From positions 62,001 through 126,000 of the forward strand of contig JAMPXJ010000004.1 of NCBI GenBank assembly GCA_023701205.1: a stretch of DNA of 64,000 bases, read 5' to 3'. Position numbers and translations under genes: made by a program. Under the pieces are notes generated by a model, which worked only from the letters and a program-made list of their open reading frames with translations, did not search any database and had not been told where the DNA came from. Within the stretch, counting starts at the first letter, position 1; every line of letters begins with the position of its first letter. Origin of the DNA: Oligoflexia bacterium (GTDB lineage: Bacteria; Bdellovibrionota; UBA1018). Positions 45,172-53,175 of this stretch are shown here, in pieces.

Positions 45172-45747
45172 TTATCCGCTGACCGCGAAGTTCGTGAAGA
45201 ACACGCCCTTCACCTTTCCGTTCACCAGGAAGCCGTTCAGGGCGTTCCTGATCTCCTCCTTCAGATAGTCCCGGCCATCGGGACTCGCCAGATCGGAGGT
45301 CCGCTTGCTGTTGAACAGATCGATGATGGCGTTGCGGACCTGCGGCATCTTCGTGTTCACCTCGGTCTCCGAATCCTCGTTCGGAACCTCGAGCGAGATG
45401 TTCACGCGCACGTACTTGGGGCTCACGCTCCCGGGCGTCGACAGGTTCACGGTGAACTGCTCGAGCGTCACCATCTTCCCGAAGTCCGCGGCCTTCTTGG
45501 GCGCGTCCTCTTTTCCCGCGCCGCTTCCATGACCGCCCTCCTCGGCTTTCGCGCCCGCCTCGTGCGCGGCCGGCGCGTGAGCGGCGATATCCTCGACCGA
45601 GGAGCTTTTTTTCTCGCGCTGGAAGGAAACGAAGAGGATGCCGATCATCGCGAGAGTCGCGACGGTGTTGACCGCGGCCAGGATGAGCGGCAGCTTGCTT
45701 CCGCCGCCGGCGGCCGAGCGCTCGATTTTTTCTTCGGCAGCTGCCAT
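45172..45747 (-). CDS. fliL: Flagellar basal-body protein FliL
   Basis: 191 residues from ATG 45747; an ATG at 45780 (MNGFRG) is an alternative. One membrane helix (LILAAVNTVATLAMIGILFV, about 16-36), a Gly/Ala/charged linker, then the periplasmic FliL domain (MVTLEQFTVNLSTPGSVSPK, YVRVNISLEV) with KTSDLASPDGRDYLKEEI-type C-terminal helix. FliL stabilises stator units around the motor. It begins a new transcription segment after flgE and a hairpin. Confidence 0.92.
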   Translation of the reverse strand: MAAAEEKIERSAAGGGSKLPLILAAVNTVATLAMIGILFVSFQREKKSSSVEDIAAHAPAAHEAGAKAEEGGHGSGAGKEDAPKKAADFGKMVTLEQFTVNLSTPGSVSPKYVRVNISLEVPNEDSETEVNTKMPQVRNAIIDLFNSKRTSDLASPDGRDYLKEEIRNALNGFLVNGKVKGVFFTNFAVSG

Positions 45748-45919
45748 GCCTGAAAACCCCTTTCCGCGAAAACCGTTCATCCGCGAGGCGGACTTAGGAT
45801 TATTGTGCAACGCGGGCCGCGTGTCGGCAAGGCCAGGGGGCAAAAAAGTGCGGGAAACCGCGAGTTTGTCAGCTTTTTGACATTCCCGCGATTCCCCGCT
45901 CGCTGTCGTCTCAGGCGGC

Positions 45920-45942
45920 GTTCCGGGGCTTTCCCCCGGAAC
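45920..45942. terminator. Strong hairpin after flgE
   Basis: GTTCCGGGG/CCCCGGAAC, a perfect 9-bp stem with a 5-base loop, 15 bases beyond the flgE stop. No T-run follows on the minus strand, so it may be a terminator of another kind or an mRNA end stabiliser. Confidence 0.45.
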
Positions 45943-45956
45943 TCAAGAGCTTAGGC

Positions 45957-47240
45957 TCAGCCGCGCTTCAGGTTGAGAACGTCCTGCATCATCTCGTCGG
46001 CGGTGCTGATCACCTTCGAGTTGGCCTGGAAGTTCCTTTGGGCCTGCATCAGGTTGATGAACTCGTTGGCGACGTCGGTCGTGGAGGACTCGATCGTCTT
46101 GGACGAGACCCGGCCGCGGCCGCCGGACTGCGGCGCGCCGATCGTGGGCTGGCCGGAGAGCCGGCTTTCGCGGTAGCGGTTCTGCCCCATCTTGAAGAGG
46201 CCTTCGGGGTTCTCGAACTTCGCCAGCGCGATCTGAGCCAGGTTCACGGTCTGGCCGTTGCTGTAGATCGCCGAGAGCATGCCGTCGTCGTTGAAGGTCA
46301 GGCCCGCGAGCGTGCCGGCGGTGAAGCCGTCCTGCGTGGTCTTGTAGGCTTCGGAGTTGGTCCCGTACTGCGTGACCGAGAGGCCGGCGCCGCCGGACTT
46401 GATGTCCTCGCCGAAGTTGAAGCGGATCTCCTGGTTGGGCAACGCGCCTTTGTTGAACGAGAAGCTCGACCGATCGGTAGTCTGCTCCAGGAGGCGCCCA
46501 TCGGTCGAGAACCTCAGGGTGCCGCGCGCCTGCTCCATCATCTGCCCCGGCTTGCCGCCGTTGACCTCCTCGCCTTTGGCCATCGCTCTCCAGGTCCACT
46601 CGCCGTCATCCGTCTTGTTGAAGTACATCGTCACGACGTGAGCGGTGCCCGCGGTGTCGTAAACCGTCACGCCCGTGGCGAAGTGGGAGGTCTGGTCCGG
46701 CCGGCGCGGGTCGAACTCGAGCTTCGCTTCGGCGCGCAGATCGAGGTTCATGAACATGTCCACCTGAGTCGACTTCTTCGCGTCGACGACGGTGCGGTCC
46801 ACGGAGATCTCGCCCATCTTGGAGGTGATCTTGCCCTTGTCGTCGGCCTGGAAGCCCAGCACGCGGAAGCCGTCGGCATTGATCAGCTTGCCGTCCTTGT
46901 CGAAGTGGAAGGCGCCGTTGCGGGTGAAGCTCTGGCCGTCCGTGCCGTTGACGACGAAGAAGCCGTCGCCCGTGATCGCGAGGTCGGTGGCGGATTCGGT
47001 CTGGACGATCGAACCCTGCGAGAAGATCGGGTTCACCGCCGCCAGACGCACGCCACGGCCGATCTGGTTGCCGCCGAGCAGGCCCTTGAGCGATTTCGCG
47101 ATGACGTCCTGGAACTCCGGGCGGCTCGTCTTGAAGCCGACGGTGTTGGCGTTGGCGATGTTGTCGCCGTAGATCGAGAGCGCCTCGCCCTGACCCTGCA
47201 GACCCGTGATGCCCGTGTACATCGAGGAAAGGATACCCAT
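45957..47240 (-). CDS. flgE: Flagellar hook protein FlgE
   Basis: 427 residues; ATG after AGGAGGC. The N-terminal rod/hook signature is clear (SSMYTGITGLQGQGEALSIY, GDNIANANTVGFK), followed by D1/D2 domains (DLAITGDGFFVVNG) and the C-terminal helix with DVANEFINLMQAQRNFQANSK. It forms the hook that joins rod and filament. Preceded by a 197-base gap with two small hairpins. Confidence 0.95.
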   Translation of the reverse strand: MGILSSMYTGITGLQGQGEALSIYGDNIANANTVGFKTSRPEFQDVIAKSLKGLLGGNQIGRGVRLAAVNPIFSQGSIVQTESATDLAITGDGFFVVNGTDGQSFTRNGAFHFDKDGKLINADGFRVLGFQADDKGKITSKMGEISVDRTVVDAKKSTQVDMFMNLDLRAEAKLEFDPRRPDQTSHFATGVTVYDTAGTAHVVTMYFNKTDDGEWTWRAMAKGEEVNGGKPGQMMEQARGTLRFSTDGRLLEQTTDRSSFSFNKGALPNQEIRFNFGEDIKSGGAGLSVTQYGTNSEAYKTTQDGFTAGTLAGLTFNDDGMLSAIYSNGQTVNLAQIALAKFENPEGLFKMGQNRYRESRLSGQPTIGAPQSGGRGRVSSKTIESSTTDVANEFINLMQAQRNFQANSKVISTADEMMQDVLNLKRG

Positions 47241-47301
47241 ATGGAAGCCTCCTGCTGAAGTGCGGCTCGCGTCGTGCGGCCGTTTTGTTTTCGGTTTGAT
47301 T

Positions 47302-47327
47302 CCGGCCCGTCAATCGATCGGGGCCGG
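47302..47327. other. Hairpin in the flgE leader region
   Basis: CCGGCCC/GGGCCGG with a 12-base loop, in the 197-base gap before flgE. A smaller hairpin (GGCGC/GCGCC) is at 47419-47433, right after the preceding gene's stop. On the minus strand TCAAACCG and GCCGCACG, 11 bases apart, lie between the hairpin and flgE and are a weak sigma-28-like pair. Confidence 0.35.
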
Positions 47328-47437
47328 TTAGGCTTCCCCCACGGGGTCCAGCCTGTACGTTCCGTTTCTCCGCTCCGTCCGCCTGGCAGCGCCAGCGCGG
47401 GCTTCGCTTTCATCATTCGGCGCTTTCGGCGCCTTCG

Positions 47438-47863
47438 CTAGACGATCACCGCGCCGTCGATGTTCGTGAACACGTTGCCGGCCAGCGAGCCCTTGTCCAT
47501 GGCCGTGATCACCGTGCGGTTTTTCACGCTGACGATCAGGGCGGCCTTGTCGGTCAGGACCAGGGTGTCTTCGATGCCCTTGGCCTCCGCCTTGTCGATC
47601 GCCTCGCTCACCCGCGCCATCGTGGCGGGGTCGAGGTTGATCCTGCGGTCATTCAGCCGCTGGGTCGCGTGCGCCGAGAATTTCAGCGGGGCCTTGACCT
47701 GGCTCAGGTCGGGTCCCGCGGCGTTCCCGAGCGTGCGCTCGAAGACTTGATCGAACTCGCCTTTGACGCCCTCCTGCTTCCTGGGCAGCCGTTCCGACTG
47801 GCCTACGCCACTCTGGCCCGGCAGCGAAGTTACGCTCGGGTAAAGGATCGATCCGTTGCTCAT
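47438..47863 (-). CDS. Flagellar operon protein, TIGR02530-type
   Basis: 141 residues after a strong AAAGGAGGTGAG site. The C-terminal two-thirds match the small conserved protein found between flgD and flgE in many flagellar operons: KFSAHATQRLNDRRINLDPA, then DKAALIVSVKNRTVITAMDK and NVFTNIDGAVIV. Its biochemical role is unknown; position suggests a part in hook assembly. Four-base ATGA overlap with flgD. Confidence 0.88.
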   Translation of the reverse strand: MSNGSILYPSVTSLPGQSGVGQSERLPRKQEGVKGEFDQVFERTLGNAAGPDLSQVKAPLKFSAHATQRLNDRRINLDPATMARVSEAIDKAEAKGIEDTLVLTDKAALIVSVKNRTVITAMDKGSLAGNVFTNIDGAVIV

Positions 47864-48951
47864 CCGTTCTCACCTCCTTTCGCTTGAGCTTCATCCGTTG
47901 TGGAGCCATTGTCATTCCCCGACAGTCCGTTGGGGAAGCCTTTTGCCTCGTCCGTCGCCGCGGGTACCGCCCGCGGAGCGGCCTGCGCCCCGGCGGCCGG
48001 GGGCTGCGACTTCGACAGCGCCGCCGCGAGATCCGGGTTGCCCAGCGAGTCCAGCGTCGCCGAACCCACGCCCTTCTGGAAGCTGAAGAAATTCGGAGCG
48101 CTCTGCGCGGGAATCGAGCTTGAGCTCGCCGCCTCGGGAGCGGCGCCCGCGGGCAGCTCGCCTTCGATCCGCACGACGGTCTTGAGCCCGACCTTCTCCT
48201 GGCGCCTGTTGTCGCCGACGAGCAGCACCGGCTCGCCGCCCTCGAAGCTCACGCCCACGACCCGCACCCGCTTCTGGGGATCGGTCTGGATCGAGGCGCC
48301 GCGCTCATCCTTGGCCTCGACGCGCAGAATGTAGCCGCCGGTCTTCGCGGACAGGGTGTTGGACTTCAGGCCATCCCAGGCGAAGGTCCCTTCGCCGGCC
48401 TTCTGCTCGCCGATATCCTTCTCGAGCACGACCTCGCCCGCCTCGCTGATGATCGCGAGGTGGACGTTCGCCGCGTCCTTCGGCAGGCGGTAGGTCAGCG
48501 CCTCGTTCTGGCCTTCGACGTGCGCGAAGCGGTCGCGATCGACCGTGACCGTCTTGCCGATGAGGTTCGTCATCGCGAGACGCTCGAGCGGCTGGTTCTG
48601 CTGGGCCATCTTCGCCATGCTCTGGTTGAGGTTCTGCAGCTGCTCGACCGAGGTGAACTGCGCCATCTCCTGCGCCATCTGCTCGGCCTTGAACGGGTTG
48701 GTCGGATCCTGGTGCCGCATCTGGGTGATCATGATGCGCAGGAAGTCGTCCTTGCCCAGGGTCTTCTTGATCTCGCGCGGCTTCTCTGCCTTCGCGCCGT
48801 ACTGGGACTGCATCTTCTTGAGGACGTCGCCGAACTGCGGGGCCGTCGTGTCTTCCTGCACGCCGTTCGGCCCGCCGCCCGTGGCGGAGACCGAGTGGCC
48901 CGGGTTCGCCAGGGCCTGCATCGCGGCTGTGTTGTTTCCGATCGCTTCCAA
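47860..48951 (-). CDS. flgD: Flagellar hook-capping protein FlgD
   Basis: 363 residues from a TTG with AGGAGCGG upstream. The conserved N-terminal block is LGKDDFLRIMITQMRHQDPT, NPFKAEQMAQEMAQFTSVEQ; then a FlgD-Ig/tudor domain (about 150-260: YRLPKDAANVHLAIISEAGE, GTFAWDGLKS). FlgD caps the growing hook and helps FlgE subunits fold. The C-terminal ~100 residues are low-complexity and extra compared with the enterobacterial protein. Confidence 0.93.
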   Translation of the reverse strand: MEAIGNNTAAMQALANPGHSVSATGGGPNGVQEDTTAPQFGDVLKKMQSQYGAKAEKPREIKKTLGKDDFLRIMITQMRHQDPTNPFKAEQMAQEMAQFTSVEQLQNLNQSMAKMAQQNQPLERLAMTNLIGKTVTVDRDRFAHVEGQNEALTYRLPKDAANVHLAIISEAGEVVLEKDIGEQKAGEGTFAWDGLKSNTLSAKTGGYILRVEAKDERGASIQTDPQKRVRVVGVSFEGGEPVLLVGDNRRQEKVGLKTVVRIEGELPAGAAPEAASSSSIPAQSAPNFFSFQKGVGSATLDSLGNPDLAAALSKSQPPAAGAQAAPRAVPAATDEAKGFPNGLSGNDNGSTTDEAQAKGGENG

Positions 48952-49001
48952 ATCCCGCTCCTGAGTTCTTTCCGTTACAGTTTCTTACTCTCGCTTTTTG
49001 A

Positions 49002-49027
49002 CAGGGCCGGGGCGACTCCCGGCCCTG
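49002..49027. terminator. Hairpin between fliK and flgD
   Basis: CAGGGCCGGG/CCCGGCCCTG, a perfect 10-bp stem with a 6-base loop, 20 bases after the fliK stop. On the minus strand it is followed by TCAAAAAGC, not T-rich, so efficient intrinsic termination is doubtful; it may attenuate or protect the message. Confidence 0.45.
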
Positions 49028-49046
49028 CTATCCATCATCACTGCCA

Positions 49047-50678
49047 TCAGGCGCGCACGTCCAGTCTCCCGTTCGTGCCCGCTCCGCGCGCCGCGGTCGC
49101 GGCCGTCATCGTCCCAGCGGGACGGATGCCGACCTGAGGTCCGCCGCGCTCATCGAGTGCGGAGTCGCTCCAGCGTCCCGCGCCCTGACCGCCGCTCCAG
49201 GCGCCGTTCCCGCGACTCGGGTCCTGGAAGCCCCCGAAATCGCCGAATGCCTGCTGATGCTGCTGGTTCTGGGACCGGCTCTGGGAATCGCCCGTCTCGC
49301 CGGAGAACGCGCTCTGCTGCACGCTCCCGATCGTCGTGACGTCGACCTGGCCCAGGCTCAGCTTCTGCGTCGCCAGGCTCTCCTTGAGGTGAGACAGGCT
49401 CTCCTCGATGATCTTCCTGGCTTTCTCGTCCGAAGCGTGGATGGTCAGGCCCACGTTGTTCCCCTGGGTCACCACGCGCACGTGGAGCTCCCCGAGGTGG
49501 TCCGGATTGAGACGCACCCGCATCTCGCCTCCGCCTTGCGGCGTGAGGTTGCGGATGCCCGCGCTCATGCCCGCGAGCGACTCCGTCGAGAGCCGCTCCC
49601 GCGACATCGCGCCCGGAACCACGTGGCCGGTCACCTGAGGCATCGCGGGCGCCGTGGCAACGTCGATGGCCCTGCCCGTTACCGCATGGCTTTGAAGCGT
49701 TCCGGCGAAGAGCTCGTCTTTCAGGGCCGTTTTGCGGCCTTTCAAGCCTCCCTCGATCACCTTGAGCTCGGGTGCGCGGCCGCTGCCGGCCTCGTTCCCG
49801 CTCTCCTGCCTCCCCGCCATGCCGGACTGCCCCTGGCTCGCCCCGTTCCTCACCGCGCTCAACGCGCTCATGAACTCGGCGCCCGAAAGCCCCGCGCCCG
49901 CGCTCCCGCGGCCGTGGACGTCTCCCGGTACCAGGGACTTCCCCGCCGTCACGGCCAGCCGCGCCGGAAGCTCCTCGCCCGCGCCCGCGGCTCCCAGCCG
50001 CTGACCGGTGATCTCCCCTTCCAGCTCGCGCAGATGCCGCGATACCAGCTCGTCAGCCGCAACGTTCCCCTGCAGCGCCTGCAGTGAGGGAATCGTCCCG
50101 TCCGCCTTGACGGCCTCCGGAGCGGGTTTCGCACCGTCGAGTCCCGTCAACGCCTTTTCCGCTTCGCCTCTCGCACGCTCATCCCGTGAAATTCGCGCCG
50201 CCATGGCCTGCAGGAGACCGGGTTTCTCCTCTCCGAACAGCGGCTTCAGATCAGGATTCCGATCCGCGCCTTCGAATACCCATTCCTTGCTCCATGGCTT
50301 GAGTCCAGCGATCGCAGCGGCAGCTTTCATGCTGTCGGCTGACTTCGTTTCCAACCTTGGCTGCTTCGCGTTCAGGCTGTCCTGCAGCTGCCCCGGCTTC
50401 GTGCCCGGCGCCTCGTCCGGTTTCGCTGCCGCAGTCACCGCGGGCTCCGGCTTCTTCGCCGCGAGCTGCAGGGCTTCCGCCGATAGCTGCCCGGTGGAAG
50501 CCGGGAGCTGGGGAGCCTGCTGCGGAAGCTGCGCGTTCTGCGCCGCCGCCGCGCCCATCAGCTCGGAAGCGAAGGGCTCGCTCTCCTCACCTTTGAGCTT
50601 GCGTGCTGCCGGGCTGCCGCTGGACGGCTTGCTCAGCTCTGCCGCCATTGTTGGCATATTGCTCATTTTTACGATCAT
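49047..50678 (-). CDS. fliK: Flagellar hook-length control protein FliK
   Basis: 543 residues from ATG 50678 (AAAGGAGGTGAAG upstream). The N-terminal ~360 residues are a low-complexity Ala/Gln/Lys/Pro ruler region. The C-terminal Flg_hook domain is clear: GGGEMRVRLNPDHLGELHVR, then GLTIHASDEKARKIIEESLS and LSLGQVDVTTI, followed by a Gln/Gly-rich tail. FliK measures the hook and triggers the FlhB switch. Its start lies inside the 3' end of the motE-type gene (92-base overlap). Confidence 0.9.
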   Translation of the reverse strand: MIVKMSNMPTMAAELSKPSSGSPAARKLKGEESEPFASELMGAAAAQNAQLPQQAPQLPASTGQLSAEALQLAAKKPEPAVTAAAKPDEAPGTKPGQLQDSLNAKQPRLETKSADSMKAAAAIAGLKPWSKEWVFEGADRNPDLKPLFGEEKPGLLQAMAARISRDERARGEAEKALTGLDGAKPAPEAVKADGTIPSLQALQGNVAADELVSRHLRELEGEITGQRLGAAGAGEELPARLAVTAGKSLVPGDVHGRGSAGAGLSGAEFMSALSAVRNGASQGQSGMAGRQESGNEAGSGRAPELKVIEGGLKGRKTALKDELFAGTLQSHAVTGRAIDVATAPAMPQVTGHVVPGAMSRERLSTESLAGMSAGIRNLTPQGGGEMRVRLNPDHLGELHVRVVTQGNNVGLTIHASDEKARKIIEESLSHLKESLATQKLSLGQVDVTTIGSVQQSAFSGETGDSQSRSQNQQHQQAFGDFGGFQDPSRGNGAWSGGQGAGRWSDSALDERGGPQVGIRPAGTMTAATAARGAGTNGRLDVRA

Positions 50679-51339
50679 GTTCTTCACCTCCTTTCCCGCC
50701 GGAAACCGGCGACTTCGCGGCCTCTCCCGCGCCATGCGACGCGAGGTCCTTTCCCCTGGCGCGGGCCACGCCCGCCAGGAGCTCAGTGAGCCGGGAGGAT
50801 CGCCCCGGCTCCATGACGTTCATGATCTTGGCTAACTTCAGGGTGGTCATGCGCTGCATGGCCGTGACGGCCAGCGCCTCGTCGAGCGTGCCGAGCAGCT
50901 GCGATGCCGGCTTCGGGCTCATCGACTCCACCGTCTCGACGATCTTGGCGACCTTCTCCTCGTTCTCGGACTTGCGAAGCTCCTCGATCCGCGCCAGCTC
51001 GCCCCGGAGACCCTCGAGCTTCTTGAATTCCTCCTGCAGGCCTTTCTCCAGCGCTTTGAGCTCCTGCTCGCGCGCCGCGAGCGACTTCTCGCGCGCCTCC
51101 ATCCGCTCGCGCTCGGACTTGAGGTCCTCCAGAGCCGCGGTGCCCACGATGCAGGATGCGCTTCCAGCGGCGGTCGGTGCCTGCGCCGCGGCCGCCACCG
51201 GCGCGGACGCCTCCGCGCGCGCGGCCTCTTCGGGCGCCGACCCCGCCTCCGCACCCGCGAGCACGGCCGCGGCGGTGCAGCCCGCGAGGAAGAGCGTGTA
51301 GGTGACGAACTGGGCGAGACGGCTTCGGATCGGCTTCAT
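50587..51339 (-). CDS. motE: MotE-type flagellar protein with MgtE_N-like domain
   Basis: 250 residues. One N-terminal membrane helix (LAQFVTYTLFLAGCTAAAVLA), an Ala-rich stretch, a coiled coil (about 75-135: ALEDLKSERERMEAREKSLA...) and an MgtE_N-like helical domain (SPKPASQLLGTLDEALAVTA, LKLAKIMNVMEPGRSSRLTE). In relatives MotE is a periplasmic chaperone-like partner needed for stator function or hook assembly. ATG shares bases with the fliJ stop (ATGA) and follows GAGGAG. C-terminal tail rich in Gly, Gln and Asn. Confidence 0.8.
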   Translation of the reverse strand: MKPIRSRLAQFVTYTLFLAGCTAAAVLAGAEAGSAPEEAARAEASAPVAAAAQAPTAAGSASCIVGTAALEDLKSERERMEAREKSLAAREQELKALEKGLQEEFKKLEGLRGELARIEELRKSENEEKVAKIVETVESMSPKPASQLLGTLDEALAVTAMQRMTTLKLAKIMNVMEPGRSSRLTELLAGVARARGKDLASHGAGEAAKSPVSGGKGGEEHDRKNEQYANNGGRAEQAVQRQPGSTQAQR

Positions 51340-51812
51340 GAAATCTCCTCGGAGCGGACCGCTCCCAGCGCGCCCGTCAGATGCGCCCGCATGACTACGA
51401 GATCATCGAGCTGCTTTTGCTCCCACTTGGCGCGGGCCTTGCGGTACTCGGCGTATTCCTTCTCGCGCAGGAGCTCCAGCATGCGCGAGGCCTTGCGCGC
51501 GTCGAGGTACCCGCGCAGCGCCTTCGCCACGGCCTTGCTCGCGCGGAAGATCGCCTGCTCCTGCTGGACGATGCGTTGCTGGGTCCCGACGATGAAATCG
51601 TCCTCAAGCTTGAACGCGACCGCGCCGACAGGTTCCCTGCCCAGGGACTCGCGCCTGCGATGCGCGACGGCGAGATCCTCCAGCAGCCGGGCCCTGCGGT
51701 TCAGCTGCTCCTGATAGGCCCGCTGCGCGGCGCCCAGGGCGCGCAGGCAGTCCTCTTCCCGCGTCTTCCGCTGCTTGAGCACTGTTTCGAGCTTGAAACG
51801 GAATTTCCTCAT
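51336..51812 (-). CDS. fliJ: Flagellar export chaperone FliJ
   Basis: 158 residues from ATG 51812 (GAAAGAG upstream). It starts RKFRFKLETVLKQRKTREED, the classic FliJ opening, and is a long coiled coil throughout (REKEYAEYRKARAKWEQKQLDD near the end). FliJ is the central stalk of the FliI ATPase ring and links it to FlhA. FliI itself is not here: the upstream neighbour is a glycosyltransferase, so the usual fliI-fliJ pair has been broken up. Confidence 0.88.
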   Translation of the reverse strand: MRKFRFKLETVLKQRKTREEDCLRALGAAQRAYQEQLNRRARLLEDLAVAHRRRESLGREPVGAVAFKLEDDFIVGTQQRIVQQEQAIFRASKAVAKALRGYLDARKASRMLELLREKEYAEYRKARAKWEQKQLDDLVVMRAHLTGALGAVRSEEIS

Positions 51813-51889
51813 TCTCTTTCGATTCTGAGGCCGCCTTGAGCACCCGGCTAGACTGAATGTTTTGCCGGGAACGCGGACGGGCTCACTGG

Positions 51890-51904
51890 GCAAATCCCGC
51901 CCCG
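51890..51904 (-). promoter_or_regulatory. Possible sigma-54 promoter of the flagellar cluster
   Basis: Minus-strand CGGGGCGGGATTTGC: GG and GC separated by ten bases and a good TTTGC -12 element, against the sigma-54 consensus TGGCAC-N5-TTGC. About 80 bases before the fliJ ATG, in a gap with no gene. The -24 element is only partly matched. Confidence 0.35.
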
Positions 51905-51932
51905 TTCCCGCGATATGCCAGGGTTTTCCGGC

Positions 51933-53126
51933 TCAGCCGCGCGGGGCAGGAGTTGCCGGCCCCCTGGCGCGCGGCCGCGCCCGCTCGGCGAGCACGAGCG
52001 AAAGCGCCGCCAGGCAGACGCCCCAGGACTTCACCGAAAGATTCTCGAGCGGCGTGACGAGCGCGAGTCCAATGATATTAGGAATAACGAGCCCGATGCA
52101 CGCGATCCCCCCGAGCGAAAGCGCGACCAGGCCGCGGAGCCCGCTCCGCAGCGCCCGATCGAGCGATACCGCGCAAAGCGGATAAACCAGCACGAACGAG
52201 TGATGCCACGCGAGCGGATGCGTGATGAGCCCCACGCCGAGCCAGCCGAGCCAGCGTTCGCGCGGCGCGAGTCCGCGCGAGCCCAGCGTCCAGAGCAGGC
52301 CGAAAGACGCCGCGAGAAAGAGCGCGACGCCGAGATCCGCCCCGGCGCTCGTCGCGGTCACGCCGCTCCAGCGCAGCACGCCCGCCGTGAAGCCGTGATT
52401 CATCTGCCCGCGCACGATCTCCTGACCCAGCTCGGCGCCGCCGGAGAGCGCGGCACGCACCCACTCGCCGTACAGCGCCGCGAGTTCGCCCGGGCTCCCG
52501 CCGGCGCGCGCGAGGAGCACGGCATTGAGCGCGAGGAACAGTGCGAGCCCCGCGCCCGCGACGCGCGGCCGCGCAAGCCAGCGGGAAAGCCCCGCGAGCG
52601 ACGTCAGCGAGAACACCTTGGCCGAGAAGATGAGCGCGAGCGCGGCAAGCCGCGCGGGCTTCGGCTCGCTCGCGCCGTCCGCCGGGACTGCCCAAAGCGC
52701 CGCCGCCAGCAGCACGATCGTCAACTGACCCGCGTAGAAGTGCCCCAGCCAGATCCACCAGAAGAGAAAAGTCGTGATGACCGCCGCGCCGAAGCCCACC
52801 CCCGCGCGCAAGAGCCAGCGAAACGCGTAAGCCAGGCAGCCGAGCTCCACCGCGCACCACAGGAGCTTGGCCGCTCCGAAGTCGAGCACCCCCAGCGGCA
52901 GCAAGGCCGGAAGGAGGTAGGGCGGATACTTGAAAACGAAGCCGCGATCCGCGGCGGCGAACTCATAGGGCGAGGCCCCGCCCGAGACCCAGGCTTGCGC
53001 GGCTTTCCAGTAGACCGTGAAATCCATGCTGTCGATCCAGCCCGCCTGGACGAGGCGGGCGCACGCGACGAGGGAGATGAGCAGCAGCGCCGCGGTCCGG
53101 GCGCTGGGAATCCTGGCGGTTTTCAC
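51933..53126 (-). CDS. GT87-like membrane glycosyltransferase
   Basis: About 397 residues from a GTG at 53126; an ATG at 53177 is in frame but overlaps the ATG of the divergent gene. Around ten membrane helices. The N-terminal loop has the GT87 (DUF2029) pattern MDFTVYWKAAQAWVSGGASP followed by FKYPPYLLPALLPLGVL. These enzymes use polyprenyl-phosphate sugars, often mannose, at the periplasmic face. Paired divergently with a GT22-like gene, suggesting a shared envelope glycan pathway. Confidence 0.75.
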   Translation of the reverse strand: MKTARIPSARTAALLLISLVACARLVQAGWIDSMDFTVYWKAAQAWVSGGASPYEFAAADRGFVFKYPPYLLPALLPLGVLDFGAAKLLWCAVELGCLAYAFRWLLRAGVGFGAAVITTFLFWWIWLGHFYAGQLTIVLLAAALWAVPADGASEPKPARLAALALIFSAKVFSLTSLAGLSRWLARPRVAGAGLALFLALNAVLLARAGGSPGELAALYGEWVRAALSGGAELGQEIVRGQMNHGFTAGVLRWSGVTATSAGADLGVALFLAASFGLLWTLGSRGLAPRERWLGWLGVGLITHPLAWHHSFVLVYPLCAVSLDRALRSGLRGLVALSLGGIACIGLVIPNIIGLALVTPLENLSVKSWGVCLAALSLVLAERARPRARGPATPAPRG

Positions 53127-53175
53127 GTGAAAAAGGGGTATCCCATTTCGGGGTTTTTTGCAAAAATCGACGCGC

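Noticed and set aside
45748..45850. Sigma-54 promoter before fliL
   Set aside because: A TTGCA is present, but the nearest GG lies eight instead of ten bases away.
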